DNA of 64,000 nt from Mesobacillus persicus. Lineage in GTDB: Bacteria > Bacillota > Bacilli > Bacillales > Cytobacillaceae. Of the stretch, positions 1-9,585 are shown piece by piece. The translations under genes and the position numbers were made by a program. Numbering within the stretch: the first letter of the stretch is position 1; each line of letters opens with the position of its first letter. The stretch lies in assembly GCF_900109925.1 (NCBI RefSeq), contig NZ_FOBW01000004.1, positions 186,001 through 250,000 of the forward strand, written 5' to 3'. Under the pieces are notes generated by a model. The model was not told the DNA's origin. It was given only the letters and a program-made list of their open reading frames with translations, and searched no databases.

Positions 1-173
1 TCTTATTTTCATATTCTAAAACCTGTATGCAGTGAACATCTGAAGTCTCCATAATAAATATTACGATTGAACATCAGAAGAAGTTTCATCTGTCATAGTA
101 ATTCGAGACCTTATGGGGAAAACTTTCTTCTTTAAGGCAGCGAAAAAGAATATTTTGTGAATGATTAGGGTGA

Positions 174-213
174 AGAAAAGCGCCTTCGAGTTTGATGCTC
201 AAGGGCGCTTTAT
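174..213 (-). terminator. Rho-independent terminator of uvrBA
   Basis: Read on the minus strand, an AAGCGCC...GGCGCTT stem just after the uvrA stop codon is followed by a T-rich run (TTTTCTT). It ends the uvrB-uvrA unit. I see no gene in bases 1-173. Confidence 0.8.
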
Positions 214-224
214 AAAATCAAAAA

Positions 225-3101
225 TCAAGTACTTGTAATGCTTTCTTTTTCTTCAACCTGTTGTTTCATTCGCAGACGATCTCTTTCAAGGATTGGTTTT
301 AGATACTTTCCAGTGTAGGACTCTTTAACCTCAGCAACCTGTTCTGGGGTTCCTGAAGCGATGATTGTCCCTCCACCGTCTCCACCTTCTGGTCCGAGAT
401 CGGTTATATAATCGGCCGCCTTAATAACATCAAGATTATGTTCGATGACTAATACAGTATCCCCATTCTCAACAAGACGCTGAAGGACGACTAACAGACG
501 CGAGATATCATCCACATGCAAGCCGGTGGTCGGTTCGTCAAGGATATAAAGAGAACGACCTTGTGAGCGGCGATGCAACTCGGATGCAAGCTTAACACGC
601 TGGGCTTCGCCTCCAGACAAAGTCGTTGCTGGTTGCCCTAACTTCACATAGCCTAAACCGACATCAAAAATCGTCTGTAGCTTACGTTTGATTTTCGGGA
701 TATTACTGAAGAACTCAACCGCATGTTCCACTGTCATCTCAAGGATATCTGAAATATTCTTTCCTTTATACTGAACTTCTAATGTTTCGCGATTATATCG
801 TTTCCCGTGGCATACCTCACATGGAACATACACATCGGGAAGGAAATGCATTTCAATTTTGATGATTCCATCTCCACGGCATGCCTCACAGCGGCCACCT
901 TTGACATTAAAGCTAAAACGTCCCTTTTTATAGCCTCGCACCTTTGCTTCATTTGTTGCAGCAAACACATCACGGATATCGTCAAACACACCGGTGTATG
1001 TAGCTGGATTCGATCTTGGGGTCCGACCAATAGGGGCCTGGTCAATATCAATCACCTTTTCCAGATGCTCAATCCCTTTAATTTCACGATATTCCCCAGG
1101 TCTACTTTTGGCATGGTGAAGCTTCATAGCAAGTGATTTATGAAGTATTTCATTGATCAATGTACTTTTACCAGATCCCGAGACACCTGTTACGGCGATA
1201 AAGGTTCCAAGCGGGAACTTAACATTTACGTTCTTTAAGTTATTTTCTTTTGCTCCTTTAATTTCAATATAGCGACCATCTGGCTTGCGTCGTTCTAGTG
1301 GTAGAGGAATAAACCTTTTACCAGACAAATACTGCCCTGTGAGTGAATCTGGATCATTCATGACCTCCTCAGGTTTACCTGCTGAGACAATCTCCCCACC
1401 ATGGACTCCTGCACCAGGGCCAATATCGATTAAATAATCGGCTGCTAACATGGTATCTTCATCATGTTCCACTACAATAAGCGTGTTCCCAATGTCTCGC
1501 ATATTTTTAAGTGTGCCGATGAGACGGTCATTATCTCGCTGATGAAGACCAATTGACGGTTCATCAAGAATATAAAGAACACCTGTAAGACTTGAGCCAA
1601 TTTGCGTTGCAAGCCTAATCCGTTGGGCTTCCCCGCCCGATAAGGTTCCAGCCGATCGGTTTAAGGTCAGATAATCGAGACCGACATTTTTTAAAAAACC
1701 AAGTCTTTCCTTGATTTCCCTTAGAATCAGTTTTGCAATTTTCATTTCTGTCTCTGTTAGTTGAAGATGATCGAAGAACTGATGAGCTTCTTCAACGGAT
1801 TGAGAGGTTACCACCCCGATATGTACACCATCGATAAGTACAGCTAGGCTCTCTGGTTTAAGCCTATTCCCTTTGCAGGATGGACATGGATTTTCAGCCA
1901 TATATTTTTCCATTTGCTCACGAATAAAATCAGAACTAGTCTCCATATAGCGCCGTCCAACGTTTCGTAGGACGCCTTCAAATTCAATATAATTTTCTCT
2001 AATTTGGCCAAAATCATTTTCATATCGGAAGTAGATTCGCTCATTTCCTGAGCCGTTAAGGATCTTATCAAGTTGATCATTAGGTAGATTCTTAACTGGA
2101 ACTTCCAGGTCAATTCCGAAATGGTTACATACTGCCTCAAGCAACTGCGGATAATATTGCGAACTTGTTGGCTCCCATGGCGCAATCGCATGTTTCCTTA
2201 AGCTCAAGTCCTTATTCGGAATAACTAGGTCTACATCCACCTTCTTCTTGAAGCCGAGACCATCGCAATCAGGACAAGCTCCATACGGAGTGTTAAAGGA
2301 AAACATCCGTGGCTCAAGCTCACCAATGGAAAAGCCGCATTCGGGACATGCATGGTTTTCACTAAACATCAGTTCTTCTTGGCCAATAACATCAATCAAG
2401 ACCCTTCCTTCCCCGAGTCTTAATGCTGTTTCAAGAGAGTCAGCTACGCGCGCAGAAACCCCTTCTTTTACAACAATTCGGTCAACTACCACATCAATCG
2501 AATGTTTTTTGTTTTTATCTAGTTCGATTTCCTCACTAACGTCATGCATTTCCCCATCGATGCGAACACGAACATACCCCTGTTTTTTTATATCTTCAAG
2601 GACCTTGATATGCATTCCCTTACGTCCGGAGATAATCGGAGCCATGATTTGCATTTTCGTGCGCTCGGGGTATTCAAGAATTCGATCAACCATTTGCTCA
2701 ATCGTTTGCGAAGCTATTTCGATGTTATGGATTGGACAAAAAGGCCTCCCCACCCTAGCATATAACAAACGCATATAATCATAGATCTCTGTTACAGTTG
2801 CCACAGTTGAACGAGGGTTATTGCTTGTCGTCTTTTGATCAATCGAAATGGCTGGAGAGAGTCCTTCAATGGAATCCACATCTGGTTTATCCATTTGACC
2901 CAGGAATTGACGGGCATACGCGGATAAAGATTCCACATATCGCCGTTGTCCTTCAGCATAAATGGTATCAAAAGCTAGGGAGGACTTCCCTGACCCAGAA
3001 AGCCCTGTAAGCACAACAAGCTTGTCTCTCGGAATGGTGACATCAATATTTTTCAGATTATGGGCTCTGGCGCCTTTTACAATTAATTTTTCCATCGCCA
3101 T
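225..3101 (-). CDS. uvrA: Excinuclease ABC subunit UvrA
   Basis: DNA-damage recognition ATPase of nucleotide excision repair; in this family it loads UvrB onto lesions in the cytoplasm. The 958-residue length is normal. Two ABC modules are visible, with Walker A motifs GLSGSGKS (residues 33-40) and GVSGSGKS, and two LSGGEAQR signatures. Zinc-finger cysteine pairs are present in CPECG/CPDCDG and CEAC/CEVC. The first ATG is chosen because a GGAAGG site lies 11 bases upstream; the ATG two codons later is less well spaced. It starts 7 bases after the uvrB stop, so the two genes are co-transcribed. Confidence 0.98.
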   Translation of the reverse strand: MAMEKLIVKGARAHNLKNIDVTIPRDKLVVLTGLSGSGKSSLAFDTIYAEGQRRYVESLSAYARQFLGQMDKPDVDSIEGLSPAISIDQKTTSNNPRSTVATVTEIYDYMRLLYARVGRPFCPIHNIEIASQTIEQMVDRILEYPERTKMQIMAPIISGRKGMHIKVLEDIKKQGYVRVRIDGEMHDVSEEIELDKNKKHSIDVVVDRIVVKEGVSARVADSLETALRLGEGRVLIDVIGQEELMFSENHACPECGFSIGELEPRMFSFNTPYGACPDCDGLGFKKKVDVDLVIPNKDLSLRKHAIAPWEPTSSQYYPQLLEAVCNHFGIDLEVPVKNLPNDQLDKILNGSGNERIYFRYENDFGQIRENYIEFEGVLRNVGRRYMETSSDFIREQMEKYMAENPCPSCKGNRLKPESLAVLIDGVHIGVVTSQSVEEAHQFFDHLQLTETEMKIAKLILREIKERLGFLKNVGLDYLTLNRSAGTLSGGEAQRIRLATQIGSSLTGVLYILDEPSIGLHQRDNDRLIGTLKNMRDIGNTLIVVEHDEDTMLAADYLIDIGPGAGVHGGEIVSAGKPEEVMNDPDSLTGQYLSGKRFIPLPLERRKPDGRYIEIKGAKENNLKNVNVKFPLGTFIAVTGVSGSGKSTLINEILHKSLAMKLHHAKSRPGEYREIKGIEHLEKVIDIDQAPIGRTPRSNPATYTGVFDDIRDVFAATNEAKVRGYKKGRFSFNVKGGRCEACRGDGIIKIEMHFLPDVYVPCEVCHGKRYNRETLEVQYKGKNISDILEMTVEHAVEFFSNIPKIKRKLQTIFDVGLGYVKLGQPATTLSGGEAQRVKLASELHRRSQGRSLYILDEPTTGLHVDDISRLLVVLQRLVENGDTVLVIEHNLDVIKAADYITDLGPEGGDGGGTIIASGTPEQVAEVKESYTGKYLKPILERDRLRMKQQVEEKESITST

Positions 3102-3108
3102 GGTTCTG

Positions 3109-5085
3109 TCATCCTTCCGCTTTTAACTCAAGTATAAGGTCACGAAGCTCGGCAGCGCGTTCGAAGTTAAGCGCTTTTGCTGCTTCCTTCATTTCTTTTT
3201 CCATATTGACGATAACCTCGTCACGTTCTTTCTTAGAAAGCTTCTTTAAACCTTCAGAAGGGTTGAATTCTTCCTGTTCCTCAGCCGCAATCGTTGCACG
3301 GATGACATCACGAATGTCCTTCTGGATGGTCTGTGGAGTGATTCCATGCTTTTCATTATATTCTTCTTGGATGGCTCGACGGCGTTTCGTCTCACTAATC
3401 GCTATTTCCATCGAATTGGTCATCCTGTCAGCATACATAATCACGTGTCCATTGGAATTTCGGGCTGCCCTACCAATCGTTTGAATTAACGAACGTTCCG
3501 AACGAAGGAACCCTTCTTTGTCAGCATCTAGAATTGTCACCAATGAGACTTCAGGAATATCAAGTCCTTCTCTTAAAAGGTTGATTCCTACTAGGACATC
3601 ATATTTTCCTAGCCGCAATTCACGAATAATTTCAATCCGTTCAAGTGTCTTAATCTCGGAATGTAGATAGTTCACTTTAATACCAATTTCTTTTAAATAG
3701 TCCGTTAAATCTTCGGACATCTTCTTTGTTAAGGTCGTCACCAATACCCGCTCATTCTGCTTAACCCGCTCTTGAATTTCCCCGATTAAGTCATCAATCT
3801 GACCTTCGATTGGCCGAACATCAATCGTTGGGTCTAATAATCCTGTTGGACGGATAATCTGCTCAATCATTTTCGGGGTATGTTCCATCTCATATGGACC
3901 AGGGGTTGCGGATACATAAATGGCGTTGTGCATATGTTTTTCAAACTCTTCAAAAGTGAGTGGACGGTTATCGAGCGCAGATGGTAAGCGAAAGCCATGG
4001 TCAACAAGGACATTTTTCCGCGCTCTGTCACCGTTGTACATCCCTCTTACTTGCGGCAAGGTAACATGTGACTCATCAATTACGAGTAAAAAGTCTTCCG
4101 GGAAATAGTCAATTAACGTATAAGGCGTTGCCCCTGCCGATCTTAACGTTAAATGACGGGAGTAGTTCTCAATCCCGGAACAAAAACCCATTTCCCTCAT
4201 CATTTCTAAATCATAGCGAGTACGTTGCTCAAGCCGTTGGGCTTCAAGGAGTTTATTGTCTTCTCTGAGTTCCACAAGTCGCTCTTCTAGTTCTTTTTCA
4301 ATATTTTCAATGGCCACCCGCATTTTTTCTTCACGTGTTACGAAGTGGGATGCCGGGAAAATCGCCACATGGTCGCGTTCACCGATAATTTCACCAGTCA
4401 AGGCGTCAACTTCACGAATCCGATCAATTTCATCACCAAAAAACTCAACACGAATACAATGCTCGTCCCGAGATACAGGGAAAATCTCAACTACATCACC
4501 ACGCACGCGGAACGTCCCACGCTTAAAGTCAATATCATTTCGTTCATATTGAATATCAACAAGGCGATGCAATAGTTTGTTGCGCTCAATTTCCATTCCG
4601 GATCTAAGCGAAACGACCATATCACGGTATTCCTCCGGAGAACCGAGGCCGTATATACAACTAACGCTGGCAATAATAATCACATCTCTGCGTTCAAATA
4701 AGGAAGAGGTTGCAGAGTGACGAAGCTTATCAATCTCATCATTAATACTAGCGTCCTTTTCGATGAACGTATCCGTCTGAGGGACATATGCTTCCGGTTG
4801 ATAGTAATCGTAATAACTAACAAAATATTCAACCGCATTGTTTGGGAAAAATTCCTTAAATTCACTGTAGAGCTGGCCAGCCAAAGTTTTATTATGGGCA
4901 ATGACCAACGTCGGTTTATTTACTTCTTTGATGACATTAGAGACCGTAAATGTTTTTCCAGTCCCCGTTGCTCCAAGCAACGTCTGATGTTGTTTATTTT
5001 CATTTACCCCCTGAACCAGTTGTCTAATCGCTTCCGGTTGATCACCTTGTGGGGAGTATTTTGACACTAATTCAAACTGGTCCAC
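3109..5085 (-). CDS. uvrB: Excinuclease ABC subunit UvrB
   Basis: Helicase-like damage-verification subunit of nucleotide excision repair, partner of UvrA and UvrC. The protein has the Walker A motif GATGTGKT, the beta-hairpin segment around [14 protein letters not shown], the DESH box and a C-terminal UVR motif. I place the start at the GTG at 5085 ([12 protein letters not shown], 658 aa), because AGGAGG lies 7 bases upstream of it. An in-frame ATG at 5106 would put that ribosome site inside the gene. Transcription is probably SOS-controlled through the LexA-like box upstream. Confidence 0.97.
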   Translation of the reverse strand: MDQFELVSKYSPQGDQPEAIRQLVQGVNENKQHQTLLGATGTGKTFTVSNVIKEVNKPTLVIAHNKTLAGQLYSEFKEFFPNNAVEYFVSYYDYYQPEAYVPQTDTFIEKDASINDEIDKLRHSATSSLFERRDVIIIASVSCIYGLGSPEEYRDMVVSLRSGMEIERNKLLHRLVDIQYERNDIDFKRGTFRVRGDVVEIFPVSRDEHCIRVEFFGDEIDRIREVDALTGEIIGERDHVAIFPASHFVTREEKMRVAIENIEKELEERLVELREDNKLLEAQRLEQRTRYDLEMMREMGFCSGIENYSRHLTLRSAGATPYTLIDYFPEDFLLVIDESHVTLPQVRGMYNGDRARKNVLVDHGFRLPSALDNRPLTFEEFEKHMHNAIYVSATPGPYEMEHTPKMIEQIIRPTGLLDPTIDVRPIEGQIDDLIGEIQERVKQNERVLVTTLTKKMSEDLTDYLKEIGIKVNYLHSEIKTLERIEIIRELRLGKYDVLVGINLLREGLDIPEVSLVTILDADKEGFLRSERSLIQTIGRAARNSNGHVIMYADRMTNSMEIAISETKRRRAIQEEYNEKHGITPQTIQKDIRDVIRATIAAEEQEEFNPSEGLKKLSKKERDEVIVNMEKEMKEAAKALNFERAAELRDLILELKAEG

Positions 5086-5214
5086 AACGAAGCCTCCTGT
5101 AAACAAATTTCCTTATCCCTTTATCCTAAAAGTCTGCATCAAGAATGCAAGTCCAGTTGTCTAAATCTATATCACCATTCTACCACAAAGCATACAAAAC
5201 TAACCAACAATAAG

Positions 5215-5228
5215 CAAACAAACGTTCT
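5215..5228 (-). promoter_or_regulatory. LexA (DinR) SOS box upstream of uvrB
   Basis: On the minus strand AGAACGTTTGTTTG matches the Bacillus LexA consensus CGAAC-N4-GTTCG with two outer mismatches. Its position about 130 bases before the uvrB start fits the known SOS control of uvrBA in Bacillus. Binding here is inferred. Confidence 0.6.
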
Positions 5229-5277
5229 AAAATATTTTCTGAAATGTCAGTTTAAACAAAAACGAGTCGAATCCTAA

Positions 5278-5297
5278 TTAATCAAACGTTTGATTAA
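5278..5297. promoter_or_regulatory. Perfect 20-bp palindrome, operator-like copy 1
   Basis: TTAATCAAACGTTTGATTAA is a perfect palindrome centred on CpG, the shape of a LacI- or TetR-family operator. The core TCAAACGTTTGA recurs exactly 58 bp downstream. No regulator gene of either family lies in the window, so the binding protein is unknown. Confidence 0.5.
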
Positions 5298-5335
5298 CTA
5301 GTGATATCGTTGCTACGACCAACTTTGGCACAATT

Positions 5336-5353
5336 TTAATCAAACGTTTGAAT
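5336..5353. promoter_or_regulatory. CpG-centred palindrome, operator-like copy 2
   Basis: The 12-bp core TCAAACGTTTGA at 5340-5351 repeats the core of the first palindrome, and the left flank TTAA is also shared. The 58-bp offset is about five and a half helical turns. Confidence 0.5.
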
Positions 5354-5418
5354 AAGGACAAATACCGACAAAATCCTATTTAGACATTGCGGACTTTTTT
5401 ACCAGACATCTTGAACAA

Positions 5419-5479
5419 AGGCTGTTTTCGCAAACTTTTTAAAAGATTGTTTCTTTTAAAAAGTTTGCGAAAACAGCCT
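5419..5479. repeat. Perfect 28-bp inverted repeat (hairpin)
   Basis: Arms 5419-5446 and 5452-5479 are exact reverse complements around a 5-base loop (TTGTT). The arm begins AGGCTGTTTTCG. There is no T-run, so it is not a typical terminator. The opening motif recurs near 10745 and 13339, which suggests a dispersed intergenic repeat family. Confidence 0.85.
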
Positions 5480-5592
5480 ATGCATAAGAAAAAAAATACA
5501 CAAATAGTTCATAAGTGTGATATCTAATACAGCTTTATCAATCGTTGTCCTTTAAAATGGGAGGATATGATGAAGGAAGGGAAGTGATTTAG

Positions 5593-6882
5593 TTGTTTTA
5601 TGAGGGTATGGACCGTTTATTTTACTTTCCAGTCGGTCTATGGCTAATTCAGATTTTAATGATTTTATTTCCGACTTTATTTTATCAAGCTTATTTTAAA
5701 AGGAAATTTCAATCCGTTACAAAACGGAAGCTAGGACTCATTTTCATCTATGGCCTATCCATTCTCCTTTGCATGGCTTTCCCTGTTTCAATTAATGAAG
5801 GCTATATATTGGATTTCAGATATATTCCGCTTATTCTTGGCTTTCTTTATGGCGGTTATCAAGTTGGTTTTCCTCTATTAGGAATTGTTTTAAGCACACG
5901 TTTTATCATCGGTGGAGAAGGGATTTACCTAACAATCTTTATATGTTTTGTTCTTCTCGCCATCCTCCATTTTTCACTTCATAAGTACGAAAAGTTTGAT
6001 TCAAAGCATAAACGCTTATACGCACTCTCTCTGTTAGCGATTGCCATCATGATATTCGGGTTTGGAACCCAGTTTCTTGATGACCAAGTGTTATCTGGAA
6101 GAGAATTCGTATTATGGATTTTGTTTGCTACCCTAAATATTATAACCATGCTTTCGACTCGTCATATTCATGAATCACTATTAGAGTTAGATAAAATCAA
6201 CTTTGAGATCACCGAGTATGAAAGAATGCATTTATTAAGTCAGTTTTCAATTAGTATTGCTCACAAATTGCAGAGCCCGATTACTAATATTCATAATTCT
6301 GTTGAGATCATAAAGACAATGGAGTTACCTTCTAACAAACGTGCCGTCGTCAATGAAATGGTAGAGGAACTCGAGGCAGCTCAAAATATTATTAGAGATT
6401 ACCTTGTGTTAGCAAAGGATCAAAACAGTCAAAAGATGAAGTTAAATGTTCATAGCGAACTTGAAGCTACCCTGCACTCGATTCAATCATACGCCCAAAT
6501 GCATGAAGTGGAACTGAAGTTTTTCCCTGCCATTGACAAAGAACTTACCGTCAAAGGGGATCCATATCAATTCAGACATGCATTATTAAATCTCATCAAA
6601 AATGGAATTGAGGCCACGAAAGAAGATGGAGTGGTTGAAGTCGCAATTCATGAGATGCTAGATTCGATTTATATTTTAATTGAAGACAATGGAAAAGGAA
6701 TGGCTAATAATGAGGTAAGGACCATTGGTAGCCCGATTCAATCACAGAAGAAAAACGGGACGGGTCTAGGGACCTTAGTTGCTTTCAATATCTTGAAATC
6801 AATGTCAGGTAAAATTGAAGTATCAAGCCAACTAGGAAGAGGAACAACTTTTTCCATTATTCTTCCTAAAACAGCTGGTTAG
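5593..6882 (+). CDS. Orphan sensor histidine kinase, KinB-like
   Basis: Membrane sensor kinase of 429 aa. The N-terminal half (about residues 8-200) is hydrophobic with several membrane segments and contains a DFRYIPLILGFLYGG stretch typical of 5TMR-LYT sensor domains. The dimerisation/phosphoacceptor helix has AHKLQSPIT with His near residue 224, followed by an N box (NLIKNGIEAT), a G1 box (EDNGKGM) and a GTGLG G2 box. It starts at TTG, with GGAAGGGAAGTGA just upstream. No response regulator gene is adjacent, as for sporulation phosphorelay kinases; a role feeding Spo0F is inference. In B. subtilis csbA directly precedes uvrB, so this gene is an insertion in that order. Confidence 0.85.
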   Translation: MFYEGMDRLFYFPVGLWLIQILMILFPTLFYQAYFKRKFQSVTKRKLGLIFIYGLSILLCMAFPVSINEGYILDFRYIPLILGFLYGGYQVGFPLLGIVLSTRFIIGGEGIYLTIFICFVLLAILHFSLHKYEKFDSKHKRLYALSLLAIAIMIFGFGTQFLDDQVLSGREFVLWILFATLNIITMLSTRHIHESLLELDKINFEITEYERMHLLSQFSISIAHKLQSPITNIHNSVEIIKTMELPSNKRAVVNEMVEELEAAQNIIRDYLVLAKDQNSQKMKLNVHSELEATLHSIQSYAQMHEVELKFFPAIDKELTVKGDPYQFRHALLNLIKNGIEATKEDGVVEVAIHEMLDSIYILIEDNGKGMANNEVRTIGSPIQSQKKNGTGLGTLVAFNILKSMSGKIEVSSQLGRGTTFSIILPKTAG

Positions 6883-6956
6883 CAAAGGGAGCACCGCCCC
6901 TTTTAAAAGGTGATTGTGATGGCTGTTGCAATAATCTAACTGCTAGTTTTATTCCA

Positions 6957-6999
6957 TAACTGTGCTGAGTTTAACACCCTCGGCACAGTTAATTTTTTT
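6957..6999 (+). terminator. Terminator of the kinase gene
   Basis: The stem AACTGTGCTGAG...CTCGGCACAGTT is followed by AATTTTTTTG on the plus strand. Its right arm overlaps the 3' end of the convergent csbA gene. Confidence 0.8.
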
Positions 7000-7216
7000 G
7001 TCGCTTCCTTTGGATCATTTTATTGGCAAAATAAAAACCAACCGTTAATGAAAAGGCATCAATGACAATAAGCAGCATCGTATCGGTATACCCTCGATAA
7101 ACAGAGGCTGCGATTAGTGCAACAGTCAACACAAGCCCTAAGTAATGATTAAAGACAACCCTTGTAAAAAAAACAACAATCATCCCCGGTAATAACAAAG
7201 CCAGCATATACTTCAT
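6989..7216 (-). CDS. csbA: CsbA family small membrane protein
   Basis: A 75-aa hydrophobic protein with three or so membrane segments and a basic C-terminus. The pattern FTRVVFNHYLGLVLTVAL and RGYTDT matches CsbA, a sigma-B-controlled protein of unknown function encoded next to uvrB in Bacillus. The start has AAAGGTGA 10 bases upstream. I could not identify a convincing sigma-B promoter in the 130 bases before it. Confidence 0.88.
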   Translation of the reverse strand: MKYMLALLLPGMIVVFFTRVVFNHYLGLVLTVALIAASVYRGYTDTMLLIVIDAFSLTVGFYFANKMIQRKRQKN

Positions 7217-7346
7217 AACAAATCATTCACCTTTCCCTGTCCGTTCTGATTCTTCCATCGAAAAGACCATCTTTGTTACCATTTAGCATAGCTGTTTTCT
7301 TATAGACAGACAAGAAAATATTACCGTGAGATGATGTTAGAGTCCG

Positions 7347-7985
7347 TTAAATTCTCTCATAACAGATCGATGCAACAGACCCTCCAATGAAAATGGTGAG
7401 GGTTGAGAAGATCAAACTTTGAAGTCCGAGGGTAGGATAACCCAACAGTACAATGATTCCATCGATTAAGAAGATGAGGAGTCCAATATTTAATGGAGTT
7501 GCTTTCGCAATAAAATAAGCTAGCAGATCGGTTCCCCCAGTGCTTGTCTTATATCGGAGCATTAACCCAACCCCAATTCCACTTATGGCACCCCCTAAAA
7601 TCGCACTTAACCAAAGCGGAAGAGAAAATTCATACTCCAAAGGGGATAATACATCGATAAAAAACGCCGTTACAATCATTCCTTGAAAACTACCATAAAA
7701 TTGTTTTCTATCATTAAAAAAAGCATAAATACTTAAGGGAATGCTTAACAACGCCGTCCACAAGCCTGTCCGAAACTCAAAATAATAATGAAGAATCAGG
7801 GCAACACCGACAATTCCCCCATCTAATAATTGATGTGGAACCAAAAAACCATTAATGGCAATCCCAACTAAAATACTTCCGGTAAACATTGCTGCTAATT
7901 TTATAAAGATAGTACCACCCCATTCACCTGCACGACTAAAAAAAGCTACCATAATACATATGGTAGCTGTCCAAGAAATATTCAT
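7347..7985 (-). CDS. YitT family membrane protein, short form
   Basis: A 212-aa integral membrane protein. It has the YitT/DUF161 hallmarks GGIVGVALIL, GIGVGLMLRYKTSTGGTDLLA and the glycine-rich membrane helices, but it ends after the membrane domain and lacks the soluble DUF2179 domain. A full-length paralogue (yvjA) lies at 22906-23775. No clear ribosome site precedes the annotated ATG, so the N-terminus is uncertain; an alternative ATG lies about 11 codons in. Function of the family is not established. Confidence 0.75.
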   Translation of the reverse strand: MNISWTATICIMVAFFSRAGEWGGTIFIKLAAMFTGSILVGIAINGFLVPHQLLDGGIVGVALILHYYFEFRTGLWTALLSIPLSIYAFFNDRKQFYGSFQGMIVTAFFIDVLSPLEYEFSLPLWLSAILGGAISGIGVGLMLRYKTSTGGTDLLAYFIAKATPLNIGLLIFLIDGIIVLLGYPTLGLQSLIFSTLTIFIGGSVASICYERI

Positions 7986-8029
7986 TTTACTGCTTAGTAA
8001 AGACCGGACAATACAGCATCACTGTAGGT

Positions 8030-8836
8030 TCAGGCTCTGGAAAAATAGTTTTCTAATGCAACGATGGCGCTTCCCATTCGCTCGATTTCAGGAACAACCA
8101 CTCGTTCGATTCCCTCATCCTTTAAAGCTGCAGCCGTTACCTTCCCAACTGCAACGGCGACAACATCGTTCGAAAAAGCCGATAAGACATCCTCCAACTT
8201 GCCAATATTGCGTGCATAGGAAAAGAGGAATCTAGCTTGTGGGGTACTTGTAAAATTAACGGCATCTACTTCACCGCTGATGATTTCTAGTACAAGCTGC
8301 TCTAGTACTTTTTGCTGTGGTGGGATATGTTGATAAGGGAGTATTTCTTTATACTCAGCTTCTTGTTCATCTAAAAATGAAATTAATTTCGGCGCCGGAT
8401 CCCCATGCAGTTGAAGGGCAACCTTTGCGTGTTTTTGGAGATGAGTGGCTAATGAGCGAACTAAGCCCGCTGTACTTCCATCATCGTCCCTTACGATTGG
8501 CGTGATCCCCAGTTTTTTTAGGGTGTTTACAGTCTTATAACCGCGAGCGGCTACCTTCGATTCGCTGATTGCTTGAATGAATTCTTCTACCAATCCAAGC
8601 TTCTCTGCGGTTTTATGTAGAGTATCTGTTCCAACTCCTGTCGTAAAAATACACCAATCGTACGACCCCTTCACAAGTTCGCGGATATCTTCCTCTAGTT
8701 TTGAATCATCTAGAAAAACCGTTCCTTGTGCTGGGCGAGCGAGTGGAACTCCCCCTAAATTCGTAATAATCTTGCTAATTTCTTCTATTTTACGTGAACC
8801 TGCTAAGGCAATCCTTTTCCCCTCTAACCTTCTCAT
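8030..8836 (-). CDS. hemD: Uroporphyrinogen-III synthase
   Basis: A 268-aa protein matching the HemD fold: two Rossmann-like halves, with GKRIALAGSRK at the N-terminus, the cross-over IFTTGVGTDTL and the later AVNFTSTPQARFLF and VVAVAVGKVTAAAL. HemD closes hydroxymethylbilane to uroporphyrinogen III in haem, sirohaem and cobalamin synthesis. It starts behind GGGGGAG. It stands alone rather than in a hemAXCDBL operon, so it may be a second HemD copy. The multihaem cytochromes at 28.7-36.4 kb would raise haem demand, but a link is only a guess. Confidence 0.82.
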   Translation of the reverse strand: MRRLEGKRIALAGSRKIEEISKIITNLGGVPLARPAQGTVFLDDSKLEEDIRELVKGSYDWCIFTTGVGTDTLHKTAEKLGLVEEFIQAISESKVAARGYKTVNTLKKLGITPIVRDDDGSTAGLVRSLATHLQKHAKVALQLHGDPAPKLISFLDEQEAEYKEILPYQHIPPQQKVLEQLVLEIISGEVDAVNFTSTPQARFLFSYARNIGKLEDVLSAFSNDVVAVAVGKVTAAALKDEGIERVVVPEIERMGSAIVALENYFSRA

Positions 8837-8965
8837 TCTTCTCCCCCATTCAGAAAAGTCTTTTAATTTACTATATCATTTTTTTAGAAGGCGTGTTAAA
8901 CAGCGAGGGGTTTTTTCAGCACCCATCAACCTAATAAACAGCCAGGAATGGTTTACTGAGCCACA

Positions 8966-9010
8966 ATTAAAAAAAGCCAATTCCCAAGTGGAAATCGGCA
9001 ATTTTTTTTA
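8966..9010. terminator. Bidirectional terminator after the OsmC gene
   Basis: The stem GCCAATTCC...GGAAATCGGC has A/T runs on both sides, giving a TTTTTTT tail on the minus strand just downstream of the OsmC gene. Confidence 0.75.
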
Positions 9011-9039
9011 TGTGAGTACCCTGATAATTCAAATGACAG

Positions 9040-9465
9040 TTAGAGTTGAGCTTCGCCTTTCACTCCGTTAATGGAATAACTTGCAGTAATGTTCGCATTC
9101 AATGAATGAGAGACCGAGCAGTACTTATCCTTAGATAACTGAATCGCCCGCACGACCTTATCATCAGGCAATTCACCTTCCAAGGAATAGTGGATATGTA
9201 TTTCGGTAAAGCGTTTCGGATGGTCGTCCGCTCGACTTCCTGAGACATCCATTTGGAAAGAAGTAGGCTCCAAGCGCATTTTTTGCAGGATTGAGATAAT
9301 ATCAATTCCTGTACAACCAGCCACAGCATTCAAAAGCAATTCTGTTGGTCTTGGCCCTGAGTTCTCTCCACCAATTTCAGCGGCTGCATCCATTTTCATT
9401 TCATGTCCAGAAGGTGATGCTCCTGAGAAAGCCATTTTCCCATTCCACTTAACTTTTAAATCCAT
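9040..9465 (-). CDS. OsmC/Ohr family protein
   Basis: A 141-aa protein of the OsmC family of thiol-dependent peroxidases. The two expected cysteines are present: Cys51 in NAVAGCTGIDI and Cys116 in KYCSVSHSL. It has its own terminator and is separated from cysK by about 120 bases, so it is probably monocistronic. The sequence is closer to YhfA-type OsmC proteins than to OhrA/OhrB; the physiological substrate is not predictable. Confidence 0.85.
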   Translation of the reverse strand: MDLKVKWNGKMAFSGASPSGHEMKMDAAAEIGGENSGPRPTELLLNAVAGCTGIDIISILQKMRLEPTSFQMDVSGSRADDHPKRFTEIHIHYSLEGELPDDKVVRAIQLSKDKYCSVSHSLNANITASYSINGVKGEAQL

Positions 9466-9533
9466 CTTATCAATCCAACTCCTTTCGAAACGTTAGTATC
9501 CCTCACTTCACACACATCATGTAACCGTTCGAT

Positions 9534-9571
9534 GAAAAGCCAATAAAAAGCGCGAGCCCCTTTTATTGGCT
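9534..9571 (-). terminator. Terminator of cysK
   Basis: On the minus strand GCCAATAAAA...TTTTATTGGC with a GGGC/GC inner stem is followed by TTTTC. It lies just downstream of the cysteine synthase stop. Confidence 0.8.
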
Positions 9572-9585
9572 ATCCGGATCTTCTT

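Larger units (their letters stand above)
5086..5592. other. Intergenic region between uvrB and the kinase gene
   Basis: These 507 bases carry the divergent promoters of uvrB and the histidine kinase gene, the LexA-like box, two CpG-centred palindromes and a large perfect hairpin. No coding sequence is visible. Confidence 0.8.
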
